Assembly (NCBI GenBank): GCA_029432775.1
Contig: JAROAZ010000018.1
Coordinates: 1-64,000 of the forward strand
Length of the DNA stretch: 64,000 nucleotides
Direction: 5' to 3'
Source of the DNA: Pontiellaceae bacterium B12227
Lineage (GTDB): Bacteria; Verrucomicrobiota; Kiritimatiellia; Kiritimatiellales; Pontiellaceae
The notes beneath the pieces are model-generated. The model had not been told where the DNA came from. It worked only from the letters and a program-made list of their open reading frames with translations, and ran no database searches. A program made the position numbers and the translations under genes. Shown here one piece after another: positions 7,826 to 16,383 of the stretch; the stretch's first letter is position 1, and each line of letters starts with the position of its first letter.

Positions 7826-10027
7826 ATGACCTGGAAAAATATACTTATATTCATGCTGCTGTGTGGACTCACCGGAGCGGTAAGAGCGCAGACCATCACG
7901 GCGGTTGATCCCGGCACCGCCCCGCAGGGGACCACCGGCATGACCGTCACCTTTACTCTCAGCGGCATGATGCTGCCGCCGACTGAAGCTATGCCGGAGA
8001 GCGTTACTATTGGATCGGTTTCCGGCACATCGGTTGCGCATCCGGCCTCCGACACCGTAACCGCCGTGTTCGACTTTCCGTTCACAGTCTCTACGGGCAT
8101 GAAAGACGCGATCGTCTCGTTCACCGATCCCATGGGACGATCGGATGTCTACTCCATGACCGGCGGCTTTACCATCACCGCCGGGGCGGACACGCCGCCG
8201 TCGATCACAGAGCAACCTTCGTCTGTGACGGTATACGACGGCTATACCGCCAGCTTTTCTATCGAGGCCTACGGTTCCGATCCGCTGACCTATCAGTGGC
8301 AGAAGAATCTCGCCGACCTGGTGGACGCCACCAATGGGGTCTATTCCCTGCCCGAAGCGGCTTTGGCCGATGAAGGCGGCTACCGCTGCATTGTTGCCAA
8401 TGCCTTTGGTTCGGAAACGTCGTCGGTTGCCACGCTGACGATCAATACCAATGCCTATCCGACTGCCGGTGGATTCGCGATGGTGGATACGATGCAGACG
8501 AACTGCTACTCGGACGCCGCGATCATTACAGCACCTGAACCGGGCGCGGCATTTGCCGGGCAGGATGCGCAGTATACCGGAAATGCGGCGAGCTATACCA
8601 TCAGCGGTGACGGCCTTACGGTCTATGACAACCATACCGGGCTGACCTGGACCAAATCCTCCGATACCGACGGCGATGGCATCATTGATGCCGACGACAA
8701 ACTGACCTATGACGAACTGTTCACCTATGTGGATTCGCTTAATGCAAACGCCTACGGCGGATTCACGGACTGGCGTGTTCCCTCGATCAAAGAAACCTAT
8801 TCGCTGATGGATTTCCGCGGCGTGGACCCGAGCGGGTACGAGGAGGAAGACACCTCGGGGCTGATTCCTTTTATCGATAGCTCGGTGTTTGATTTTGCGT
8901 ATGGCGACACCGATGCCGGGGAACGCATTATCGACTCGCAATATGGCGGCACCAGCCTTTATGTCGATGGCGAGGCCCTGTTGTTCGGTGTCAACTTTGC
9001 CGACGGCCGCATTAAAGGGTATGGGCTGGTGCTCAACGGGAGTGCTAAAACCTTCTGCGTTCTGGTTTGCCGCGGCAACGTGGAGTTTGGTGTGAACGAT
9101 TTCGAACAGATCAGCACCAACGTGGTGGTTGATCACGCCACCGGACTGATGTGGCAGCAGTCCGACAGTTTGGTCGGCCTCAGCTGGGAAGATGCGCTGG
9201 CTTACGCCGAAGGACTTGAACTCGACGGCTACCGCGACTGGCGCCTGCCCACAGCCAAGGAGCTGCAGGGGCTGGTCGATTATACCCGCTCGCCCGGCAC
9301 CAGCGATTCCGCCGCGATCGATCCTGTCTTCAGCTGCACCGGCATCACCAACGAAAACAATGAGGCCGACTTTCCGTGGTACTGGAGCGGAACCACCCAT
9401 GCAAACTGGATCAACGCCGGGTGGGGCGCCTATATCGCGTTCGGGCGTGCCATGGGGTACGACAGCACGGCGGGGTGGACCGATGTCCACGGTGCGGGCT
9501 GCCAGCGCAGCGATCCGAAGGGGGACGATCTGAGCAATGCCGATATGTATGCCTATGTTGCCAGTTCCGATGGAGAGGGCGGCGGCTACTACCAACTCTC
9601 CGCTCCCCAGGGCGATGCGGTTCGGGTCTATAACCACGTACGCTGCGTGCGCGGCAGCGCAGCGTCCCCGGACACCGATACCGATGGTGACGGCCTGACC
9701 GACTGGTATGAATATAATTATACCGGCGATACCGTGGCCATGGGTGCTGAAGACGATGACGACGGTGACGGCATCAGCAACGAATATGAAGAAGCGGCCG
9801 GCACGATCCCGACCGATGCGGATTCCGTCTTCCTCGTTACCGGGCTTTCGGATACCAATATCACATGGACCAGCGAGCTGGACCGTTCTTATACGCTGCA
9901 GTTCGCCACCCGTCTTACGAATGAATTCCAGTCTGTTGAAAGCGGTATTGCAAGCACCGCACCGACCAATACTTATCTGTTCGAAAGCGATGTGGATACG
10001 GTTTTCTTCCGCGTGATCGTGGAATAA
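7826..10027 (+). CDS. Secreted protein with Ig-like and two DUF1566 domains
   Basis: An ATG at 7799 is in frame, but 7826 follows AAGGAGA by 5 bases and starts a good signal peptide (MTWKNILIFMLLCGLTGAVRA), giving 733 residues. Domains in order: a TIG/IPT-like beta domain (about 22-122), an Ig-like domain (127-205, with YRCIVAN), two DUF1566 domains (about 255-420 and 425-612) with the typical GLTWT / DWRVPS and GLMWQQ / DWRLPTAKEL strings, then a DTDGDGL calcium-loop segment and a C-terminal beta module shared with other secreted proteins here. DUF1566 proteins are surface proteins of unknown role. The gene is in the CTTAA-box unit with the TPR gene and ends at the repeated terminator. Confidence 0.8.
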   Translation: MTWKNILIFMLLCGLTGAVRAQTITAVDPGTAPQGTTGMTVTFTLSGMMLPPTEAMPESVTIGSVSGTSVAHPASDTVTAVFDFPFTVSTGMKDAIVSFTDPMGRSDVYSMTGGFTITAGADTPPSITEQPSSVTVYDGYTASFSIEAYGSDPLTYQWQKNLADLVDATNGVYSLPEAALADEGGYRCIVANAFGSETSSVATLTINTNAYPTAGGFAMVDTMQTNCYSDAAIITAPEPGAAFAGQDAQYTGNAASYTISGDGLTVYDNHTGLTWTKSSDTDGDGIIDADDKLTYDELFTYVDSLNANAYGGFTDWRVPSIKETYSLMDFRGVDPSGYEEEDTSGLIPFIDSSVFDFAYGDTDAGERIIDSQYGGTSLYVDGEALLFGVNFADGRIKGYGLVLNGSAKTFCVLVCRGNVEFGVNDFEQISTNVVVDHATGLMWQQSDSLVGLSWEDALAYAEGLELDGYRDWRLPTAKELQGLVDYTRSPGTSDSAAIDPVFSCTGITNENNEADFPWYWSGTTHANWINAGWGAYIAFGRAMGYDSTAGWTDVHGAGCQRSDPKGDDLSNADMYAYVASSDGEGGGYYQLSAPQGDAVRVYNHVRCVRGSAASPDTDTDGDGLTDWYEYNYTGDTVAMGAEDDDDGDGISNEYEEAAGTIPTDADSVFLVTGLSDTNITWTSELDRSYTLQFATRLTNEFQSVESGIASTAPTNTYLFESDVDTVFFRVIVE

Positions 10028-10030
10028 AAA

Positions 10031-10097
10031 TTTCCAACAACACATCCCCCCAACCGGGTTCCAATCCCTGGAAATTTCCAGGGATTGGAACTTTTTT
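10031..10097 (+). terminator. Repeated terminator element, copy 1
   Basis: The stem is a perfect 32-base inverted repeat (10059-10090) made of two back-to-back TTCCA-N5-TGGAA palindromes, followed by C and six T. The 28 bases before it (TTTCCAACAACACATC.. and CAACCGGG) recur before the terminators at 19207, 20132 and, shortened, 21973, so the whole element is duplicated. Confidence 0.9.
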
Positions 10098-10149
10098 CTG
10101 TGCCGGGCCCGGTGGTTTTCCTTCGGAATTTTTTCCGGATAAAAATCTG

Positions 10150-10180
10150 CTTAACCTCTACTTAAGCTCATGTCTGTTAA
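10150..10180 (+). promoter_or_regulatory. CTTAA-box promoter of the second TPR gene
   Basis: CTTAA (10150-10154), CCTCTA, CTTAAG (10161-10166), 8 nt and TGTTAA (10175-10180) match the regulon layout. The leader element ACGATAGGAAAC starts at 10191, 16 bases after the start of the -10. Confidence 0.8.
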
Positions 10181-10218
10181 CTTCACGTTAACGATAGGAA
10201 ACCGAAAGGAGCCGTGCC

Positions 10219-10569
10219 ATGAAGATTAAGATCAGAACGACCACTTCGCGGGAGTACCGATGGGATCAGTCGCGCCGGGAAGAGCAGCGGGGCAATTATG
10301 CCAAGGCCTTTAAAATCCATGAAACCATTCTGGCCGAGGATGCTGGATCCTATGCGGCGTGCCTGCGGGCCGGGTGGCTTTGTTACCGGATGGAAGCCTA
10401 TGAAAAGGCGCTGCATTTCTATGAAGACGCGGCGGCGCAGAGCAACGAGGACTGGCCGTTGCACGGCATCATGAACTGCCTCGAGGCACTCGGGAAAACC
10501 GAAGCGGCGGACCAGGTGGCCGCAACTCTGGGTGGAGTTGCGCGTGTACCTGCAGCCATCCCCGCATGA
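10219..10569 (+). CDS. Small TPR-like protein, second of two paralogues
   Basis: This 116-residue protein is homologous end to end with the one at 7452 and has the same TPR-like core (RAGWLCYRMEAYEKALHFYE) and GIMNCLEALGKTEAA segment. It lacks a signal peptide. AAGGAG lies 8 bases before the ATG. Unlike its paralogue it is alone in its unit, with its own CTTAA-box promoter and no DUF1566 partner. Two paralogues under the same control suggest they serve as separate adaptors or inhibitors for parts of the regulon; that is inference only. No convincing terminator separates it from the convergent repressor gene. Confidence 0.75.
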   Translation: MKIKIRTTTSREYRWDQSRREEQRGNYAKAFKIHETILAEDAGSYAACLRAGWLCYRMEAYEKALHFYEDAAAQSNEDWPLHGIMNCLEALGKTEAADQVAATLGGVARVPAAIPA

Positions 10570-10696
10570 TGATCAAATAGATACCTGATGCGCTCGTTGC
10601 ATGTACGGCAGTCACGATCCGCAAAAGGTCGAAGTCGCTTTTTCCAATGGCTTTATCGGGGCGTTAAACTCATCCCATTGAGTACGGGAAGGGGGG

Positions 10697-11794
10697 CTAT
10701 TCTTTTATGGGGCCCGAGGACGAGTTGCGGATGATGATACGGCCTGTGAGGGTTACGCGGTGCGCCGGGCTTTGGGGATTCCGGATCCGGTTGAGCATTA
10801 CGCGGGCGGCAACCTTGCCGATGTCGGCACAGGGCTGGTGATAGCTGGTCAGCGGGACCGTCAGCAGGGAAGCATATTTCACATCGTCAAATCCGCAGAC
10901 CTGAATTTTGCGGGGAATGTCGGCGCCAAGATCAATGAGTGCGCGCAGCAGGGGAGCGGCGGTGGCATCGTTGGCGCAAATGACGCCGTCCACCTTGCAG
11001 TCCAGCAGTTGCTTTGCGGTTTTTTCGGGCTGGTCGGGAATCAGATCGATGTCCTTCAGTTCGCGTGCGGTCCGTCCGTTATGCACTAAGGCCTCGCGGG
11101 CGCCGATGCGGCGCAACTGGACGGTCATGGCCGGATTGGGAGCCGAAACAAATGCCATGTTCTGGCAGCCGTTCCCAACGAGATGTCCCCCCATGGTGTA
11201 GCCGGCCTCAATATTGTCGATGCCGATCAGGTCGTAGGGGGTTTGCCGGGGCCAGGCGTAGACATCGCGGTCGAGCAGCACAACCTCGATCCCTTTTTTC
11301 CGAAGCTTGCGAATGATTTGCAGGTTGAAGTCCTGCTGACAGGAGACATGTTCGACCGGCGTAAAGAACACGCCGTTGACCTTTTCCTCGATAAAGCGGT
11401 CGGTCAGAAGGTCGGCCATCGCCTTGGGATCGAGTGCCATGCCGAGTTCGGATGGGCGTATAATCCGCATGGCATCCATGCCGGCGGTTTCCGTGAGGCT
11501 TGCACAGATGGGTTCAAAAATCTCGGTTTCGTGCAGGCGGGGAATCAACAGGCCGGCGGACATAGTCGATTTCCCCGGCGAGAGCACCTGTGTGCCGAAA
11601 CCCGCGCGCCTGCGTACCATTTTTTCCTTGGCCAGCAGGTTCAGGGCTTTGGCCACGGTGGGCCGCGAAGTTTTGTATTCCGAACATAATTCAGCCTCGG
11701 TCGGCAGCAGATCGCCGGGAGAGTAGCGCTGTTTTTTAATTAATGATGCCAGTTCGTTATATATTTGTAAGTACCTTGGTTTGGAGGAGTTCAT
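10697..11794 (-). CDS. GntR/LacI-hybrid transcriptional repressor (AraR type)
   Basis: This 365-residue protein has an N-terminal GntR winged helix (about 1-75, with SPGDLLPTEAELCSEYKTSR) and a LacI/periplasmic-binding-type sugar domain (80-365), the layout of AraR-type regulators. It is divergent from the mannitol operon starting at 11929. The 134-bp gap holds an inverted repeat that could be its operator, so it probably represses the operon until a sugar binds. The ATG has no good ribosome site and lies 8 bases from one half-site, which would allow autorepression. The inducer (mannitol, fructose or another sugar) cannot be read from sequence. Confidence 0.88.
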   Translation of the reverse strand: MNSSKPRYLQIYNELASLIKKQRYSPGDLLPTEAELCSEYKTSRPTVAKALNLLAKEKMVRRRAGFGTQVLSPGKSTMSAGLLIPRLHETEIFEPICASLTETAGMDAMRIIRPSELGMALDPKAMADLLTDRFIEEKVNGVFFTPVEHVSCQQDFNLQIIRKLRKKGIEVVLLDRDVYAWPRQTPYDLIGIDNIEAGYTMGGHLVGNGCQNMAFVSAPNPAMTVQLRRIGAREALVHNGRTARELKDIDLIPDQPEKTAKQLLDCKVDGVICANDATAAPLLRALIDLGADIPRKIQVCGFDDVKYASLLTVPLTSYHQPCADIGKVAARVMLNRIRNPQSPAHRVTLTGRIIIRNSSSGPIKE

Positions 11795-11801
11795 GAATTA
11801 T

Positions 11802-11856
11802 ATGTAAATGAAATGTAATTATAATGCAACTTTAAATGTTATAAATTCGTTTACAT
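11802..11856. promoter_or_regulatory. Candidate operator pair for the GntR/LacI regulator
   Basis: ATGTAAATGAA (11802-11812) and TTCGTTTACAT (11846-11856) form an inverted repeat with one mismatch in 11 bases and 33 bases between the arms, in an AT-rich divergent promoter region. The position between repressor and operon fits operator half-sites. Binding is predicted only. Confidence 0.5.
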
Positions 11857-11928
11857 CCAGCGAATCCGTGAGAACCTGAAATCATCAAATCAGGAAAAGC
11901 AAAACGCTCAATCGTTCAGGAGAAGCAT

Positions 11929-12822
11929 ATGAAAGAAATTTTTACAGTCGCCGGCATCGGAGAACTCCTCTGGGATGTTTTCCCGAACCATCGCCGCCTC
12001 GGCGGTGCCCCGGCCAATTTTGCGTATCACACCCATCAGCTTGGCGCGGAGGCCTATCCGGTCAGTTGTGTGGGCGCTGATCCGCTCGGCAACGAAATCC
12101 GCGAACAGCTCCGCAAGCTGGATGTGGATTCCGCTCATGTTGTGGAAACCGCAGCCTATCCCACCGGCACGGTGGATGTGGTGCTGAGTGCCGGCAAGCC
12201 GACCTATGAAATTCACGAGGATGTTGCCTGGGATCACATCTCTTTTTCGGATGATCTTCGAGAAGTGGCGGAAACGCTCGATGCGGTTTGTTTCGGTTCG
12301 CTTTCACAGCGCTCGGCGGAATCGCGCAAATCCATCCACGCTTTTCTGCAAAGCATGCCGAAAGGGGCGCTGAAGATTTATGATGTAAATCTGCGGCAGG
12401 CGTTCTTTTCGAAGAACGTGGTTCAGGAATCGCTCGAGCTGGCTTCCGTACTGAAGCTCAGCGATGAAGAACTCCCCGTTCTGGCCGATTACTTCGAACT
12501 TAAAGGCGACACCATCGATCAGCTGATGGAGCTGCGCCGTCTCTTCGATCTTGCACTGATTGCATATACCCGCGGCCCGGACGGAAGTCTGCTGCTGGGT
12601 AAGTATGAATTTGATGATTTTCCAGGATGTGAGGGAAAGGCCGTTGATTCCGTCGGGGCAGGCGACTCGTATACCGCAGCCATGTGCATGGGCGTGCTGC
12701 ACGGATGGCCGCTGAACGAAGTGAATCTGTTTGCGAACGAAGTATCGACCTTCGTCTGCATGCAGAAGGGCGCAACCCCAATACTGCCGGCAGAGCTGGT
12801 TGGAAAGGTGGTTTGCTCATGA
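11929..12822 (+). CDS. PfkB-family sugar kinase, fructokinase-like
   Basis: This 297-residue protein of the ribokinase/PfkB family shows the N-terminal GELLWD..LGGAPAN sugar-binding region and the C-terminal catalytic motif GAGDS with base Asp246. The N-terminal pattern is typical of bacterial fructokinases. A strong ribosome site (AGGAGAAG) precedes the ATG. As first gene of an operon with a sugar ABC transporter and a mannitol 2-dehydrogenase-like enzyme, it would phosphorylate the fructose made from mannitol to fructose 6-phosphate. Another ketose or hexose as substrate is possible. Confidence 0.85.
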   Translation: MKEIFTVAGIGELLWDVFPNHRRLGGAPANFAYHTHQLGAEAYPVSCVGADPLGNEIREQLRKLDVDSAHVVETAAYPTGTVDVVLSAGKPTYEIHEDVAWDHISFSDDLREVAETLDAVCFGSLSQRSAESRKSIHAFLQSMPKGALKIYDVNLRQAFFSKNVVQESLELASVLKLSDEELPVLADYFELKGDTIDQLMELRRLFDLALIAYTRGPDGSLLLGKYEFDDFPGCEGKAVDSVGAGDSYTAAMCMGVLHGWPLNEVNLFANEVSTFVCMQKGATPILPAELVGKVVCS

Positions 12823-12923
12823 AACGGTGGAATATGAGTTCGACGATGAAGGTGCTTGGACGTAAAATTTTTCGTCGCGAAGAAAGAGTTGTGGAAGGCA
12901 GTGGAAACCTAATGGAGGACAGT

Positions 12924-13868
12924 ATGAGAATTAAAATGATTGGAATGTTGGCAGTGGCAGCGTGTTTGACGCTGGTTGGATGTGATCGCAGCGGAGGGGG
13001 CGAAGGTCAGGTGAAAATCGGTATGACCGTTCAGGATTTGAGTAATCCCACCTGGTCGGGCTACTGCCAGGCGATTCAGAAGGAAGCCAAGGCGCATGGC
13101 GCGAAGATGAGTTATGTCGCCTGCGAGAGCAACGTCTCTAAACAGATGGAGCAGATTGAAAATTTTGTTGCCCGCGGTATGGATGTGATCATTGTTCATC
13201 CAGCGGATCCGGCCGGCATCGAAAGCGCCTGCAAAGAGGCGCGGGCGCGCGGCGTTAAAGTGATTGCGTGGGACGACGACTTGGAAAATGCTGATACGCG
13301 CTGGCTGATTGATAATCATGATTTGGGTTATCAGGTAGGCAAGGAGGCCGCTGACTTTATCAAGGCCAAGCATGGCGGGAAAGCTGAAGTGGCCATTCTG
13401 AACTATCCGCAGCTTCCGGTTCTGCTGGCCCGGGGCAACGGAATTCGTGATGCCATTACCGAGCTCGCGCCGAATGCAACGATTGTTGCGGAAACCAGTG
13501 CAATCAATCCCGACGAAGGCATCACGAAGATGGAAACCATTTTCCAGTCGAATCCGAATGTGAAAGTGGTGGCTTGCATCGGAGGGGGCGGTTCGGTGGG
13601 GGCCAACGAGGCCGCCAAGGCCGCCGGCAAGGATGCGGATGATTTCGGCGTGTTTGCCGTGGACGCCACCAAGCCGGAACTCGACGCGATTAAAAACGGC
13701 GAAGCGGTGCGCATGAGCGTGATTGTTACCGGAACGGATCAGGATGTGGCCTCAACGGTCTACGGTTTTGTGGCCAAGCTGGCGGCGGGTGAAGAAATTC
13801 CGGCCCGTGTATACCGCAAGCTCATTCCTGTGACGATCGACAACGTTGACCAATACTACAAAAACTAA
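12924..13868 (+). CDS. Sugar ABC transporter substrate-binding lipoprotein (RbsB-like)
   Basis: The 314-residue product starts at an ATG behind GGAGG; in-frame ATGs further upstream (from 12684) lie within the kinase gene or would spoil the signal. It has a lipobox with Cys20 (TLVGC) and a type-I periplasmic binding fold of the ribose/xylose class (KIGMTVQDLSNPTW, then IVHPADPAG and AWDDDL). It captures a sugar or polyol for the ATPase and permease downstream. The 101 bases between the kinase and this gene hold no other gene I can support. Confidence 0.88.
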   Translation: MRIKMIGMLAVAACLTLVGCDRSGGGEGQVKIGMTVQDLSNPTWSGYCQAIQKEAKAHGAKMSYVACESNVSKQMEQIENFVARGMDVIIVHPADPAGIESACKEARARGVKVIAWDDDLENADTRWLIDNHDLGYQVGKEAADFIKAKHGGKAEVAILNYPQLPVLLARGNGIRDAITELAPNATIVAETSAINPDEGITKMETIFQSNPNVKVVACIGGGGSVGANEAAKAAGKDADDFGVFAVDATKPELDAIKNGEAVRMSVIVTGTDQDVASTVYGFVAKLAAGEEIPARVYRKLIPVTIDNVDQYYKN

Positions 13869-13878
13869 GGTTGATCCG

Positions 13879-15357
13879 ATGATCCTTCAGCTAAAAAACA
13901 TAACAAAGCGGTATCCGGGAGTCGTTGCTCTGAACAACGTCAGCCTGGATGTTGCAGAGGGCGAAGTCCATGCGCTGGTCGGCGAAAACGGCGCGGGTAA
14001 GTCGACCTTGATCAAGAGTTGTACGGGAGCCGTTATCCCAAGCGAAGGGACGGTTTCGATTCAAGGACAGGAATTTCCTGCCTTAAACCCAAAGTTGTCC
14101 GAAGAGCTGGGGCTTGCGGTGATCTATCAGGAGTTTAACCTGGTCGACGAACTTTCCGTGGCGGAAAATATTTTCCTCGGGCGGGCCATCCGTAAAAGCG
14201 GGCTCATGATCGATAAGAAGGCCATGGCCGAAAAAGCAGCCGAGATCTTCGAGCAGTTTGATATCGATATCGATCCGAATGCGCTGGTGGGCAGTCTGAC
14301 CGTCGGGTATCAGCAACTCGTCGAGATTGCCAAGGCGGTTTCGCAGAATGCGCAGATCCTGATCATGGACGAGCCCTCGGCGCCGCTGACGGCCGCCGAA
14401 GCTGAATCGCTTTACGTGATGGTGGAGAAGCTGAAGGCCAAGGGTGTGACGATTATTTATATTTCACACCGCATGGAAGAAATTTTCCGGCTCTCAGATC
14501 GGATCACGGTCCTGCGGGACGGGCAGAAGATTGAAACGCTGAATACGTCGGATACCACTCTTGACGATCTGGTCAAACTGATGGTGGGCCGCGAGTTGAA
14601 GGAAACCTATCCGGCTCGCAAAGACTGCATCTCTGACGAGGTGCTGCTGGAAGTGGAAAACCTTTCCGGTAACGGGGTGCACGATATCAGTCTGCAGATT
14701 AAAAAAGGCGAAGTGCTTGGCCTGGCCGGCCTGATTGGCGCCGGCCGCACCGAGCTGGCCGAACTCCTGTTCGGCGTTAAGCAGCGTACCGCCGGGCGCG
14801 TGGTCCTGCACGGCAGGGAAATCGAGCCGAAGCTCCCGCGGGCGGCCATCGACTGCGGCATTGCACTGGTTCCGGAAGACCGCAAAAAGCAGGGTGCACT
14901 GCTCGAAGTGGACATCAAGGGCAATATCAGTATGGCGATCCTTGAACGCATTTCAAAATTCTTCACGGTCAATAAGAAGGAAGAGCAGCGCATTGCCGAG
15001 TCGTACCGGAAATCGATGCGGATTAAGACACCGGATCTGGAGCAGAAGATTAAAAACCTCAGCGGTGGGAATCAGCAGAAAGCGATTATTGCAAAGTGGC
15101 TGGCGACAGAGCCCACACTGGTTATTTTTGACGAGCCGACGCGCGGTATCGACGTCGGAGCCAAGTCGGAAATCTATGCGCTGGTCAACGAGCTGGTTGA
15201 GTCAGGCAAGGCGGTGCTAATGATTTCCTCTGAAATGGAAGAGGTCATGGGCATGTCCGACCGCATCATCGTATTGCAGGAAGGGCGGATTTCCGGGGAA
15301 CTGGACCGGAAAGATTTTGATCAGGAAACCATTATGGGCTTTGCGGCGCAGGGCTGA
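13879..15357 (+). CDS. Sugar ABC transporter ATPase with two nucleotide-binding domains (RbsA-like)
   Basis: This 492-residue cytoplasmic ATPase has two fused ABC domains, as in RbsA/MglA/XylG. The first has Walker A GENGAGKST (35-43) and Walker B LIMDEPSAPL. The second domain has the degenerate P-loop typical of the family and a signature LSGGNQQK followed by VIFDEPTRGID. The start was placed 33 bases inside the longest open frame, after the stop of the binding-protein gene, because the earlier ATG lies in that gene. It energises uptake through the permease at 15378. Confidence 0.92.
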   Translation: MILQLKNITKRYPGVVALNNVSLDVAEGEVHALVGENGAGKSTLIKSCTGAVIPSEGTVSIQGQEFPALNPKLSEELGLAVIYQEFNLVDELSVAENIFLGRAIRKSGLMIDKKAMAEKAAEIFEQFDIDIDPNALVGSLTVGYQQLVEIAKAVSQNAQILIMDEPSAPLTAAEAESLYVMVEKLKAKGVTIIYISHRMEEIFRLSDRITVLRDGQKIETLNTSDTTLDDLVKLMVGRELKETYPARKDCISDEVLLEVENLSGNGVHDISLQIKKGEVLGLAGLIGAGRTELAELLFGVKQRTAGRVVLHGREIEPKLPRAAIDCGIALVPEDRKKQGALLEVDIKGNISMAILERISKFFTVNKKEEQRIAESYRKSMRIKTPDLEQKIKNLSGGNQQKAIIAKWLATEPTLVIFDEPTRGIDVGAKSEIYALVNELVESGKAVLMISSEMEEVMGMSDRIIVLQEGRISGELDRKDFDQETIMGFAAQG

Positions 15358-15377
15358 ATTCAAACGGGAATAAGACT

Positions 15378-16349
15378 ATGAAAAACACAGATTCAACAAA
15401 AACAGTGGGCAGCGTTGCCGCCTCGATCGGGAAACAATACGGGATCTTTATTGTCCTGCTGGTACTGATGATATTCTTCTCCATTGCATCGGAAAACTTT
15501 TTGGACAGCCACAACCTGTTGAATGTGGCCAGACAGGTGTCGATGATGGGGATTGCAGCCGTGGGCTTCGCCTTCGTCCTGCTGCTTGGCGGCATCGATC
15601 TGTCGATCGGCTCGCTCATTACGCTGGTGAACATTGCCACGGCGTGGCTGATGGTCAATGCGGGCTGGAACCCGGTGCTGGCCGTGCTCGTTGCGCTACT
15701 GCTCTCCGCGAGCATCGGATTTTTCAATGGCTGGATTATTGCCAACCTGCAGATGCCGCCGATCATTGTGACGCTGGCGATGATGATCATTATCGAAGGC
15801 GTGGCATACCTTATCTGCGGGGGGCTGCCCATCTATGGTTTCGCAAAATCGTTTGCTGTAATCGGGCAGGGGTATGTCGGCCCGATCCCGATCCCGGTCA
15901 TCATCATGGCGATAGTAATGGGACTCGGCATGTTCATTCTGCGGAAGACCTATTTCGGGCGCTACTTCTATGCCGTCGGTGGAAACGAAGAAGCCGCAGA
16001 GCTTTCCGGGATCAATGTCAAACGGGTTAAATATCTCGTGTACACGCTCTCCGGTTTCTTCGCCGGCGTGGCCGGCATTGTTATGCTTTCCCGGACCAAC
16101 TCCGGGCAGGTTATTGCGGGAAAGAATTTCGAGTTTCTCGTGCTCACAGCGTGCGTCCTCGGTGGCGTTAGCGTCAGCGGCGGTTCCGGCAAGATCTCCA
16201 ATGTGCTTGGAGGGGTGCTGGTACTGGGTGTGCTCAGCAACGGCCTGGTGCTGCTCGATGTGGGCGATTATGTCCAGAAGGTAATCCGGGGCTCGGTCCT
16301 GCTGATCGCCGTGGCGCTCGACTGCATCCAGCATCGTAAGAAAGCATAA
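15378..16349 (+). CDS. Sugar ABC transporter permease (RbsC-like)
   Basis: This 323-residue inner-membrane protein has eight or more hydrophobic segments and the BPD_transp_2 pattern of ribose-type permeases (GGIDLSIGS near residue 73, and YAVGGNEEAAELSGI for coupling to the ATPase). Only one permease gene is present, so it presumably forms a homodimer. It lies 20 bases after the ATPase gene in the mannitol operon. Confidence 0.92.
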   Translation: MKNTDSTKTVGSVAASIGKQYGIFIVLLVLMIFFSIASENFLDSHNLLNVARQVSMMGIAAVGFAFVLLLGGIDLSIGSLITLVNIATAWLMVNAGWNPVLAVLVALLLSASIGFFNGWIIANLQMPPIIVTLAMMIIIEGVAYLICGGLPIYGFAKSFAVIGQGYVGPIPIPVIIMAIVMGLGMFILRKTYFGRYFYAVGGNEEAAELSGINVKRVKYLVYTLSGFFAGVAGIVMLSRTNSGQVIAGKNFEFLVLTACVLGGVSVSGGSGKISNVLGGVLVLGVLSNGLVLLDVGDYVQKVIRGSVLLIAVALDCIQHRKKA

Positions 16350-16383
16350 TGCCAACCCCTCATATCAAAGACTGGAGTATGTC

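Noticed and set aside
7805..10045. A 746-codon open frame on the minus strand
   Set aside because: It is the antisense shadow of the secreted DUF1566 protein, which has a signal peptide, ribosome site and recognisable domains; the antisense translation matches no family pattern.
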